Assembly: GCA_015039465.1 (NCBI GenBank)
Contig: MU130622.1
Coordinates: 1 to 34,172 of the forward strand
Origin: Phlegmacium glaucopus
Taxonomy: Eukaryota; Basidiomycota; Agaricomycetes; Agaricales; Cortinariaceae
Direction: 5' to 3'
Length of the DNA stretch: 34,172 nucleotides
Notes under the pieces: model-generated
Told to the model about the DNA's origin: nothing
The model's database searches: none
Seen by the model: the letters and a program-made list of their open reading frames with translations, nothing else
Translations under genes and position numbers: made by a program
In this document: piece by piece, positions 9,773-19,967 of the stretch
How the letters are laid out: each line of letters opens with the position of its first letter
Numbering within the stretch: position 1 is the stretch's first letter

Positions 9773-11690
9773 ATGCAGGACTGTTCGTCATGCCACAAGA
9801 CAACGTACATTCTGGATATTCGCCTTGCATCGTGTAGGCCTGTGACGCTCTTTTTACCGTCCTTCCCGAATCCCGATTTCAGGCATGAGAGTGACGAGGA
9901 GCTGGAACACCGCGATTCCGCCATGGCTTCTGGGTCTCCGCAAAACTACAAAACATTAAACAAGAAGGGTCCTGAAGAAAGTCGATGGGACTGGAGATGT
10001 ACATCATGTACTAGAGACCTTCTCCCTTGTCCCAGGCGCGGGCGTTATCTAGTGACTTTTACCAAGAAAAAAAAGCTCTCTGGGACTGTTGACGCTGGCA
10101 ACATATGTGTAACATTTGTTCAAGCCGCCTCGAATGGCAAGGGCCTTAGACTTGCAGGTAAGCTCTGAATATTGAATGTCTGTCCCGTTGTCATTAGTCA
10201 TCTTTCGGTTTGTTCATCTTCCAGATATACCCGCGGATCAAAGAACCTCGTTTCATTCAAGTTCCCAAACTTTATTTTGGAGACCCGTTCCATCATGATC
10301 CCTTTTATCATTGTCCTCATAGGATTGTTCGGTGTCATGAAACACAAATGCAATGGACTGTACTTATTTTCGAGCCTGGCACTGCCATGAATACTCTTCG
10401 GGACGTTGGCTGTTTGACGTCAATGCAACGCTGGGCAGGGGGGTACATCCGAACCCTAGATGTTCATCTTGGCGGCTGTGTACTAAATTTATCGGATAGG
10501 TTTTGGTGACAAAGGCTGCTATCATCCTCATCTGCCAGTAGGAAAACTTGATCTGGCGTATATCTCTCTTGTCCCGCCAACCGTCAAGTTGTCAAGACCA
10601 ATGATATCCCACATTTACGATATCACAGTCAATGTATTTGAAGAGTATGTCCTTGACATGACACGATTGTCTGATTGGCATATGATATCTTCCCAGTTTC
10701 TCTCTCTCTCTGGTGTAGCGATTCGAACCTTCATCGCTTCGAGCTGAAGATCAATCCCGGTGTACTGACGCCGCTCTGCGTTTTAAACACGTTCGAATTC
10801 GAATCCTACAATCATGATACTGATGACGCGATGACGCGATGACCCAGTGTTTGTGATAACGGACCTCGTGCACTGCTGCAGCCCACTGGCAGGATGGTAG
10901 AGTTCATTTTTATATGCAGATACAAGGTAAGTCTATTCATCATTTGGTTAACGTATTCATAAGTTTATCTATTCACTCTTCAGTGTTTCCATCAGCGGTC
11001 AGAAAGTTGAGTGAGATTGGAGACCATGTAGACATCGTGTTTGAATCTACAACCAACCAACCAACCAACCAACAGGTTAGTGTACCTTTTCAAATCCCTG
11101 ATATATTAAATTAATACTCCACTTCTTCTCCACTTTCAACAGGGTCGACAAAGCCCACATTCGCAATGGAATTCAGAACTGAGAGAGCGGCGTCGGTACC
11201 CTTATCTCCACCACGAACTCCAGACAACCTATTCAACTCCAATTCCCAGGACCACATTCAGAGGATACCAATTGCTGGTTGGCGACACTTGCGTCTTGAC
11301 GAGTTTCGGTAGTCGCTATTTCAACGTGAAGGACAGTGCCATTGAAGATAACTGGCGAGTCCAGATTTCACCTTAATTGCTACCGCCAATTTACCTATGT
11401 GGAATGGTATTTTAGCTGACGACATGAACATATATTATCATTACGACCACTAACCAACCTCGACATCCACAACGTCACGAAGTCACTTCAAACCGTGATT
11501 CCCATCCGCTACTTTATCTCATGCAACTACACCCACTGCCTGTCCATCGACATTCCAAGATTGACTAGAGGCCTTCCCCCGTCTCGTAAAGCCTTGTATC
11601 AGTACGCTGGGCAAGCCTATCTATCACGCGTTATCTATTGGAATGGCATCGAAGTGACGGAACCTGAAGACGGAACCTGAAGTTGCTGTC
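9773..11690 (+). pseudogene. Unrecognised multi-exon gene remnant
   Basis: Coding-like blocks on the plus strand are separated by good splice signals. The first includes LSGTVDAGNICVTFVQAASN, ending at a GTAAGC donor (10159). After a CTTCCAG acceptor comes IYPRIKEPRFIQVP, then HCPHRIVRCHETQMQWTV. A +1 shift at about 10500, not at a splice site, leads to GKLDLAYISLVPPTVKLS and ISHIYDITVNVFEE. Later blocks include FPSAVRKLSEIGDHVDIV and FNVKDSAIEDNW. The frame shift and phase mismatches suggest decay, although alternative splicing models exist. I do not recognise the family. Part of it (10923-11255) recurs at 32725-33017. Confidence 0.4.
11051..11072. repeat. (AACC)n microsatellite in an exon-like block
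   Basis: About five AACC units. The copy of this gene fragment near 32860 has only one or two, so the run expanded in this copy or contracted in the other. Confidence 0.8.
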
Positions 11691-11908
11691 AGGTAGAGTG
11701 AAAGTGGGCTGAGGACGTTCTTTGTGAGCCATTACATATAACACCATCAACTGGGAACAAGCGTTTGGTAGTAGCCGTGTTATTCATCCAACTATAACAA
11801 TCCTTATTATGGGTCTGCCTTTGTTTTTCGTATGTTCACCGTGGGAAGAGTAAACTCCGAGTCGTACAGCCACTCACCGCCCACTGTCTCTTGACTATCA
11901 TCATCGTC

Positions 11909-14900
11909 ATGTCGAGCGAAAGGCCATCTAAGAGACATCGCACAGACGGCATTGCTCCATCTTCCAACCCGGATTTATCTTATTTGTTACGCCCGCCCAC
12001 ACCACCGCCGATAGATGTGGATCTAAGTGCTGATAACTATCTAGACGAGGATTCAAGTTCTGATATCTATATGCCAACAACAGATGCAGGAACAAGGTGA
12101 GCAGCTGGGTCCCTGTTGTCCGATATTCCCTTGATTATCACTTAACATCTTCATACTTTCAAGTAATTTGCCGCTCCAAATGGCTCCTGTTGTCAGCGTC
12201 GATCACCCACCTGCCACAGCGGTTGCCAGAACGGAATCACACAGCATGCATCCTCTAAATTCTGTGCCCGTGTCAGCGTCGATCCCTACCGCGCCCAGGC
12301 AACTTGGTTCTGCTAGTAGCCCAGGACAAGAAACTCCACACAGGGTCGGCGTCCATGTTTCGCTCATGATCCTCGTCACTAACCGCTGCTCATTAGTACA
12401 TGTCTCCAAACACCCATAGTCAGATGTCTGCCTTCCAAAATTCTCGCAATGTACGCTTGGATCACACGATAATTAACATGGCCAAGAGCGTAAGTCTCAT
12501 TCCATCTGTAGAAAGTTCGATCTATATACTGACAGTTCCATCATATTTTCAGATCCACTGGCATGGACCATCCAATGTTGATGGAAATGAACAGTCGAGG
12601 TCTCGAATCATGGTGAGCGTATATCATTTTGAGAGGATGATCTTCGCTGAAAGCTATTCATAGGATGTACTACGTGAGAAACTCCTGCCACGCGCTCAAT
12701 TCGCAGCGTATGACGCAGCCTCCCCTGCTCCACGCAACGCATGTACGGTAAACACTCGCAAGGCAATCCTTGATACACTGCGAGTGTGGGCAAGTGATAA
12801 TATGTCCCCAAAGGTATATTGGCTCAATGGGATGGCTGGAACTGGCAAAACGACAATTGCTTACTCATTAAGTCAAATCCTTGACGAAAACGAATCCCTT
12901 GGTGGTACCTTCTTTTCTTCTCATCTCCGGATAGATACCAGTGATGTCTGCTGTATCATTCCAACCATCTCCCTTCAGTTAGCCCAGGCCAGGCATCTTC
13001 CCTCTCTACCCCAGCTCATCCTGAAGGTAGTGGAAGACAATCCTGATTGCTCATCTTGGAGGATTGCAAAACAATTCCTCAATTTCATTGTTAGACCACT
13101 CACTACTGCATATAGGGATGCCAGGGGAGTAGTTGTTGTCCCAGTTATTGTTCTTGATGCTCTGGATGAGTGTTCTGACCAGACCCTTGTGGCTGAGTTG
13201 CTTGCTATGATCTTAAAGCATAGCAAATCTCTTCCAGTCAAGTTCTTCATCACTAGCCGCCCAGAAATAGTGGTCAAGGAGACTTTTGATCATCCTTGGG
13301 GTCATTCCCACTTCATCCTTCATGAGGTTGAAAAGGAAATTGTAAAGGCTGATATTGAGCTTTACATCAAAGCTTGCTTGTGTTATGGCCAGGTTAGGCA
13401 CAATGGGCATAATTGGCCTCCTCAGGCTGAACTTGAAAGACTTGTCAACATGTCTGGCACTTTATTCATTTATGCAGCAACTGTCTGCAAATATATTGCC
13501 CAGAGAGGTAGCTTGAGCATGCCTCAGCGTCTTTCAGATGTAGTCAATTTCACATTGGAACCAACATTTGGTGTCACCAGACCACTAGATATGCTTTATC
13601 AAAGAATCTTGGATGCAGCCTATGACTCAGACTCTACAAATCCTAGAGAAAGGTCAGATATAGGCATGGTTCTTAAAGCTGTGGTGTATGTTTATAATCC
13701 TCTTTCTATGACTGCAATCAGTGGTTTGGTGCAAATCTCTGTGGAAAAAGTTAAAATTGCCCTGTCTTCCCTTCAATCTGTGATATATATTCCATCATCT
13801 GAAAACCCTGCTAAGAAGATCTCAATATTCCATGCCTCCTTCCATGACTTCATCAGTAGTCAGATTCTTTCCTCCAAGCACTATCTGGACCCTTGTGTTT
13901 CACATAAAGATCTAGCACTTCAGTGTCTGTCCTTGATGGAGAAAAGCTGGTCACAGAAGGAAAGGGTGTCTTACTTGGCAGAAAGAAAATGTGAAGAGAT
14001 TTCTGAATGCCTTGCATATGCTTGTGGTAGCTGGGCTTTGCATTTTACCCATGCAGGTAACATCAATGGATCTGATGAATTGGAGCAATTTTTTCAAAGA
14101 CATCTACTGCGATGGATGGATTGTTTGAGTATTCTAGGCAAATTAGAAACTGCAATACATTCACTGCATAAGCTAGAAATTTGGGCAGATGTAAGTGATC
14201 TGAATTCTACTGATGGACTGCACTGACAGCAGAAAATAGACTCAAAACCCATTTGCAACAACAGTAATTGATGCTGAAAAGTTTTTAAAAGAAAATTTTG
14301 AGTTCATTAAAAATAACAGTCTTGAAGGCTGCCCTTCAGCATTGGCTTGGCTGCCAGAAAAGTCATATATATGGAAAACATATGGAAGTAGGATGGATTG
14401 TCCATGGAAGCTCTGTTTGGGAAGAAGAAAACACTGGAGCTTGTCTCAAGCAGTTCTGAGACATCCAAAGGGAGTAGAGTCTGCTGTCTTCTCTCCTGAT
14501 GCTAGGATTATTTTATCCATAAGCAATAATATTCTATGGATCTGGAATGCAGCCACAGGAGAGTGTGAAGCTGAGCTGAAGGGACATTCAACTCGTGTCC
14601 ATTCTGCTGTCTTTTCTTCTGATGGTAGACATATTGTGTCTGCATCTTGGAACTACACTGCACGGATCTGGAATACATCCACAGGAGAGTGTGAGGTAAA
14701 GTTGAAGGGACATTCTGGGTTTGTCCGCTCTGCTGTCTTCTCTCCTGATGGTATGCATATTGTGTCTGCATCTTCTGATAACACTGCACGGATCTGGAAT
14801 ACAGCCACCGGAGAATGTGAGATGCAGTTGAAAATAGATTCACTCTGGGATTGTGGATGTGCTGTCTTCTCTCCTGATAGTATGCATATTGTGCTTGTAC

Positions 14901-16563
14901 TCAATGATAACACTCTCCAAATATGGAATCTAGGCACAGGGGAGTGTGAAGTAAAGTTGAAAGGACATTCAAAGAGGGTCAACTCTGCTGTCTTCTCTCC
15001 TGATGGTATGCATATTGTGTCTGCATCTTCTGATAACACTGCACAGATCTGGAGTACAGCCACTGGAGAGTGTAAAGCAGAGCTGAAAGGACATTCAAAG
15101 AGGGTCAACTCTGCTGTCTTCTCTTCTGATGGTATGCATATTGTGTCTGCATCTAAAGATTGCACTGCCCGAATCTGGAATACAGCCACAGGAGAGTGTG
15201 AAGCAGAGCTGAAAGGACATTCAGGGGGGATTGAATCTGCTGTTTTCTCTCCTAATAGTATGCATATTGTGTCTATATCTAGTGAATACACTATCCGAGT
15301 CTGGAATACATCTACAGGAGAGTGTGAAGCAGAGTTGAAAGGACATTCAGACCAGATCACTTCTGCTGTCTTCTCTCCTGATAGTATGCATATTGTATCT
15401 GCTTCAGCTGATTACACTGCACGGATCTGGAATATATCTATAGGAGAGTGTGAAGCGGAGCAGAAAGGACATTCAGGGCAGGTCATATCTGCCCTCTTCT
15501 CACCTGATGGTAGACATGTTGTGTCTGCATCTTCTGATAAAACTGCCTGTATATGGAATACAGTTACAGGAGAGTGTGAAGCAGAGCTGAAAGGTCATTC
15601 AAGTTGGGTAAATTCTGTAGTCTTCTCTCCTGATGGTATGCATATTGTGTCTACATCTTATGATCACACTCTACGAATCTGGAATGCAACCACAGTACAG
15701 TGTGAATCAGAGCTGAAAGGACATTCAAGCTGGGTCCGCTCTGCTGTATTCTCTCCTGATGGCAGACATATTGTGTCTGCATCTGATGATGGCACTGCAT
15801 GTATATGGATTACAGCCACAGGGGAGCGTAAGCAAAAGCTAAAAGGACATTCAAGGGGGGTTGAATCTGCTGTCTTTTCTCCTAATGGTATGCACATTGT
15901 ATCTATATCTGGTGATCTCACTGCACGTATCTGGAATACAACCACTGGAGAGTGTGAGGCAGAGCTGAAAGGACATTCAGGCCCTATTAACTCTGCTGTC
16001 TTCTCTCCTGATGGTTTGCATATTGTGTCTGCATCTAGTGATCATACTACCAGGATCTGGAATACAGCTACAGGAAGGTGTGAAATGGAGCTCAAAGAAC
16101 ATTCAAAGCGGGTAATATCTGCTGTCTTCTCTCCTGATGGTATGCACATTGTCTCTGCATTTAGTGATCACACTGTGCGGGTCTGGGATAGAGTCACAGG
16201 AAAGTTTGGAGCAGTGCTGAAAGGACATAACTTTATTCCATCTTTAACTAATAACACCCAATCACTTGCTGTGTCATCACTTCCTAATGGTGTTTTTATG
16301 TACAATGGTTCTGATGGCCACATCCACCTCTCACTCCAGTCCTCTTCCCTTGATATAATTGGAGACATTATATTCCACACCAAAACCCTCCAGAGAATTT
16401 GGATTCCACCTCTTTTCCACAAGCCAAAATGTATCAGTCATCATCTTTCAAAAATATGCCTTGGATATGGATCAGGGGAGGTTTTGGTTTTAGAGGTATG
16501 TATTCTTTGATTATATATTCTGACTCATTGCTCATTGATTCTCAAATATAGTATCTGGATTAG
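11909..16563 (+). CDS. NACHT-WD40 (NWD-type) NLR-like protein
   Basis: Exons: 11909-12096, 12164-12344, 12397-12489, 12553-12612, 12664-14190, 14240-16495 and 16552-16563, giving about 1,438 residues. Phases agree across all joins. The third intron boundary (12345, GTCGGC donor) is the weakest, and if the last intron is not spliced the protein ends at 16510. Residues 1-174 hold a basic KRHR stretch, then a Pro/Ser-rich region with no recognised effector domain. A NACHT NTPase follows: Walker A GMAGTGKTT (about 230-238), Walker B VIVLDALDE (about 335-345), FITSRPE (about 368), and FHASFHDFI near 563. A linker with DAEKFLKENFEFI and ALAWLPEKS is characteristic of the NWD2 family. Fourteen WD40 repeats fill about 756-1343. 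Such proteins are STAND ATPases; HNWD members control heterokaryon incompatibility in ascomycetes. A role in non-self recognition is inferred here. Confidence 0.88.
14191..14239 (+). other. Intron between NACHT and WD40 exons
   Basis: 49 bp, GTAAGT donor and AAAATAG acceptor, with CTGAC/CTGAT branch-like sequences. Removing it joins IWAD to TQNPFATTVIDAEKF in phase 0 and links the two long open frames, which otherwise look like separate genes. Confidence 0.85.
14456..16219 (+). repeat. Fourteen tandem WD40 repeats, 126-bp unit
   Basis: Fourteen consecutive units: twelve are exactly 42 codons, the first 41 and the fourth 43. The consensus is KGHSxxVxSAVFSPDGMHIV, then SASxDxTARIWNTATGECEAEL. 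Most units differ only at a few recurring positions: the two residues after GHS, the residue before SAV, and the residues after SAS. Long stretches of DNA are nearly identical between units, which implies recent unit duplication or conversion. The fourth unit is the most diverged (KIDSLWDCGC). Confidence 0.95.
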
Positions 16564-16698
16564 GCTTTAGCATTATAAACTTTCAACTAAAATGTCTGAT
16601 AGTACTACATACATTTCTACTCCTACTCCTTTCCATCATTCTCTATGCTCTCTTCATCTCTTCCAATATTATTCTTGACAAAGTCCTAATGATCTCTT

Positions 16699-17068
16699 TG
16701 TCAGGGGATACTACATACATGCATTCATACTAGCTACAAACCCCATCCTGCCCCCTATCTTTTGTCATTACAAACAGTTACCAGTAGTTCTGATGAATGT
16801 TCCTTAGTAGTTACACATGCGACTCCAAGTAGATGCTTGTCACATGTTCCTTACAGAATGTGTGTCCTATTTCTATTTTACTTACTGTCATGTTGTTACC
16901 TGGGCCTAGGGTAGTTACCTGGGTCCATCTTGTATTCTGTATATAAAGGTAGCAGGTGTTGTTCTAGAATGACACCTTGATATAAACTTGGTTCCCAGCA
17001 ACTACCATCTTCTCTAAACCCCTAAGATAATGAGCACTGTTCTATGGTGTAGTTATTGTCCCCTAACA
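16699..17068 (+). mobile_element. Solo LTR (370 bp) with 5-bp TSD ctctt
   Basis: Begins TGTCAGGGGATAC and ends TTGTCCCCTAACA, a TG...CA LTR with short inverted termini. It is flanked by ctctt on both sides (16694-16698 and 17069-17073). A TATA-like box (TATAAA, about 16942-16947) fits the plus orientation. No internal retroelement domain is attached, so it is a solo LTR. It lies about 135 bp downstream of the NWD stop codon. Confidence 0.85.
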
Positions 17069-17073
17069 CTCTT

Positions 17074-17339
17074 CAGATTTTGTACTACCAGATCATTTTC
17101 CTATTCATTTTTTTCTTGTTTTATGACCCATAGGGAAATAAATATGTGTCTAATCAAATGATTAATTTACCCCATTGAACTGGAATGTTCCAAGATGGGG
17201 TCAATTACCAGATTGGTCTTGGGCATGCCAAGACAATTATATTTCTGGTTCCAGAACTAGTGATGCCACAGCTACAGTTGGTTGAAATTAACATGGATAT
17301 AGCATGTTAAGTAAGATTATGAAAATATTTAATCACACC
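17074..17339. other. No supported gene
   Basis: A/T-rich sequence with no coding or structural signal that I can support. Confidence 0.4.
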
Positions 17340-17461
17340 TGCCAACACTAAAAGATTGGACCAGATTTTCCCATGATATTTTACTACATTTTTGTGGGAA
17401 AATGATCTTGAAACAAACAGTGCAGGAACAGGTTACAGGTAGTCCAATCTTTCAGTGGCAG
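17340..17461. repeat. Short foldback repeat (MITE-like, about 122 bp)
   Basis: The left arm TGCCAACACTAAAAGATTGG (from 17340) is matched by the right arm CCAATCTTTCAGTGGCA (17444-17460) in reverse complement. An inner pair, TTTTCCCA and TGGGAAAA, flanks the middle. No clear TSD was found. Confidence 0.6.
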
Positions 17462-18014
17462 ATCCATCAGCAATTTGTGTGATTTAGCTTCATGAATATT
17501 ACTAACATTTATTAATAAATCAATAGTATGTTATATCAATTATGATTTTTGAACCAACTATATAGCCATATCACTATCCAGAGCTGGGCTGTCAACTTAT
17601 TAGTTCGAAATTATGGAATATTGAGATCTCCAAGGTTTGAATAGAGTTAAGCCATACCTGCTGTATATATTTTTCATTTCATTTATTTATATATATATAT
17701 ATATAATGATTGAGATATGGCCTAGGCCCTGCAGGCTACATTTGGCCTTTATCCAAGGGCCCAAGGTCTTAAAAATGGCATGAGGTCAGTAAAATTTTTG
17801 AGCCATTTGGAGGGACCCCCCTCTTACCCCCCAACAGATATGTCACCAAAAATGGTAATTCCAAGAAAAACATATCATATTTTCTCAATTTACAAGGTGT
17901 CTATGGACACATGAAGAGCAGTGTCTATTGTAAGATAGGTAGATTCTTTGGGTTTGGAATATATTATTTCAGGCCATAGGATATTGGGGGAATGGATTAT
18001 TGTATTCTATGTAG
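17462..18014. other. A/T-rich spacer with an (AT)n run
   Basis: No gene seen. A TA microsatellite of about 20 bp lies at 17687-17706. The text between 17710 and 18014 has no open frame of note. Confidence 0.4.
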
Positions 18015-18310
18015 GTGTTAAGTTCAAGAACTCGTTCCAGAGTATTGGATGGAGTTTGATCGGAATGGAACCACACAATGGAAAAGGACTATAGCCTCAG
18101 CGTATGTGCTGTGCTACCCTAAACCTTTGTGTCCTAATTTCAGAGTAAGAATGGAATGGAGTGGAACCGGAAGTTGTGGATATTTGAACTGAGGAATACA
18201 TACAAGTTTCGGTGATGTGATTGAATTTGCTTTGTTTAGTAATCAAAGGATTACCGTTTTTAGGAATTTGTCTACAACAAATCCAGAAACCAATAACTTT
18301 AATGACCAAC
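18015..18310. repeat. Dispersed repeat, copy A
   Basis: This stretch and 28389-28690 share an ordered series of blocks: GTGTT(A/G)AGTT, GGAAAGGACT or AAAAGGACT, GCCTCAGC, GTGCTGTGCT, TGTCCT(A/G)ATTTCAGA, GATATTTGAA, CTGAGGAA and ATACAAG. The copies are diverged and non-coding. They may be parts of an LTR-element leader or tail, but no LTR is attached. Confidence 0.6.
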
Positions 18311-18379
18311 AAACTCTGTTTTTGTGCAAGTTGGGGTTTCCTTGAAAGTATAACTAGTATACTCTTGAATAAAGCAACA

Positions 18380-18800
18380 ATACACTTTTAAAGTCCAAAT
18401 GTTCTAGACTATGATTCAAGTTTAAAGTCCAAATTTCTCTAGACTATGATTCTGATAACAAGTTTATAGTCCAATTTCTTAGACTATTATATAGTGCTTT
18501 TTGATAGAACAAAGGCAAGTCCCTATAGGATTTAATATCCTTTGTCTATATGATAGCCAATTTTGGTAGTACAAAGACAAGCCCCTTTAGGGTTTAATAT
18601 TCTTTGACTATCCACAACAAATGATTTAAAGTCCCTGAGGCAGACTGTGAGACAGCTTTATAGTACAAGGTTTTATCCTCAGACTCTGACAAAGGATTTA
18701 ATATCCTTGCTTCCAAGACAAGTCCCTAAAGGATTTAATATTCTTGGTTTACACAGAACAAAGGTAAGCCCCTTTAGGATTTAATACCCTTTGAACTGAG
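18380..18800. repeat. Two degenerate tandem arrays with stem-forming units
   Basis: First array (about 18389-18490): three units of TTTAAAGTCCAAAT...TCTAGACTATGATTC. Second (about 18512-18800): four units built on ACAAAGgCAAGTCCCTwwAGGATT followed by TAATATcCTTTG. Within a unit ACAAAGG can pair with CCTTTGT, so each could form a hairpin. No ORF runs through. Confidence 0.65.
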
Positions 18801-19054
18801 TGAAGCAAAGCAAGTCCACTTGTAATTCCAATTCTAACTTGTGCCAATTCAGAGCGCTGAAACTTGGGAAAGAAAGGAAGAGTGCAAATTCACTAATTTT
18901 ACTGGTGCTTTCTAGCTACTTTTATACATAAATGAGAAACAATATTAAGTAAGAGTCTGTGGTGTCATGTCTATGTTTTATGATTACTGATGCTATTTTA
19001 TGATGTCATGTCTTGTTTCTAGATGACTGAGCATTGTTTAATGATGTCATATGT
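18801..19054. other. No supported gene
   Basis: Non-coding A/T-rich sequence with several TGATGTCATG words leading into the next array; no further structure supported. Confidence 0.35.
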
Positions 19055-19124
19055 TTCATAATGTGACATAATGTGACATGGTATCACATGATGTCACATG
19101 ATATCACATGCTATCACATGCTTC
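19055..19124. repeat. 10-bp minisatellite, ATGATRTCAC type
   Basis: About seven units of 10 bp (ATAATGTGAC, then ATGATATCAC/ATGATGTCAC/ATGCTATCAC). Each unit junction contains the palindrome TCACATGA or GTGACAT. A related palindromic word, GTCACATGATGTGACAT, lies near the 5' end of the RT frame (about 24639-24655). Confidence 0.8.
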
Positions 19125-19148
19125 ATTATTGTGGGACCTTTTATTGAT

Positions 19149-19261
19149 ACCAATGATGACCGGGCATGAGAGACGCGAGTTAAGTAGCATGTCGAGCTGG
19201 TTCGGCGGCTCTTAGGCCAGCCGAACGGTCTAATAACATTTATCTCTAACTAGGTACAGCT
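19149..19261. repeat. 113-bp direct repeat, copy 1
   Basis: Matches 19670-19782 over its full 113 bp with only a few transitions. It contains a stem, GTTCGGC...GCCGAAC, around a GGCTCTTAGGCCA loop. It lies beyond the recombinase end of the DIRS-type element. Confidence 0.9.
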
Positions 19262-19669
19262 GTGAATATGAGATAAATATCTAAGGAAGTGGGTGGGTGG
19301 GTGACAAAAAGAACTCTTGTCTCTTATACTATGGGCTCTCCTGTGATAGGTAGTGAGTGAAGATGAACAATATGAAGTAGGCAGTTTTTAGGAATCATAC
19401 CTGGAGAGACAGTGAGCAAAGATAAGGGCTACAAGTCTGAACAGACTCGTTTTTGAACCTTTTGCTGTGTCTCTCCTCGGACCATCTTTATGAGATGTTC
19501 CAGTTTCACTTCAACGTCACTGCTATAGTTTCATTTCGACGTCACAGTTTTTGGGTTTCATATTGTCGTCACTGCTTGTGTGCATGTGACAAGTAGCGCG
19601 TGCGTACAGAGGCCCTCGAAGGTCATTCATTGGACTTGCGTAAAGAATATTTCAATATCTTTAAACTTG
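19262..19669. other. Spacer between the 113-bp direct repeats
   Basis: 408 bp, non-coding. It contains CGACGTCAC and related TTTCA...CGTCAC words repeated three times (about 19503-19580). No ORF or RNA gene is supported. Confidence 0.4.
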
Positions 19670-19782
19670 ACCAATGATGACCGGGTGTGAGAGATGTGAG
19701 TTAAGTAGCATGTCAAGCCGGTTCGGCGGCTCTTAGGCCAGCTGAACGGTCTAATAACATTTATCTCTAACTAGGTACAGCT
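19670..19782. repeat. 113-bp direct repeat, copy 2
   Basis: Second copy in the same orientation, followed by a poly-T run (about 19790-19806) and then the 3' side of the minus-strand recombinase. The hairpin core is kept apart from one C-to-T difference in the right arm. Confidence 0.9.
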
Positions 19783-19967
19783 ATATAAACCTTTTTTTTT
19801 TTTTTTGAAAAAAGGATGAGTGAAACGATGAGAGGAGGGGAAGAGATAAAAGAAAAGGATTATTTGGTACAAATTAGGGGGGTGCAGACTGCTACAATAG
19901 AAGGACAAGGGACTGGACTAGGCAAGGAATAGGAATAGGCGAGAAATAGATGGATACGAGAGCAAAA

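Noticed and set aside
12784..14226. Separate NACHT-only gene ending at 14226
   Set aside because: The first codon is GTG and upstream sequence continues in frame with family-like residues. The 49-bp intron at 14191 links it to the WD40 exon.
14653..15945. Long minus-strand open frames (up to 235 codons) opposite the WD40 repeats
   Set aside because: They are antisense shadows of the 126-bp repeat; their own repeats (ECPFSSASHSPVAVF) only mirror the sense units.
16798..17068. LTR starting at the later TGTTCC
   Set aside because: No TSD fits that start; the start at 16699 gives a perfect ctctt duplication and inverted LTR termini.
18380..18800. CRISPR-like spaced repeats
   Set aside because: Units are degenerate and irregularly spaced, lack unique equal-length spacers, and the genome is eukaryotic.
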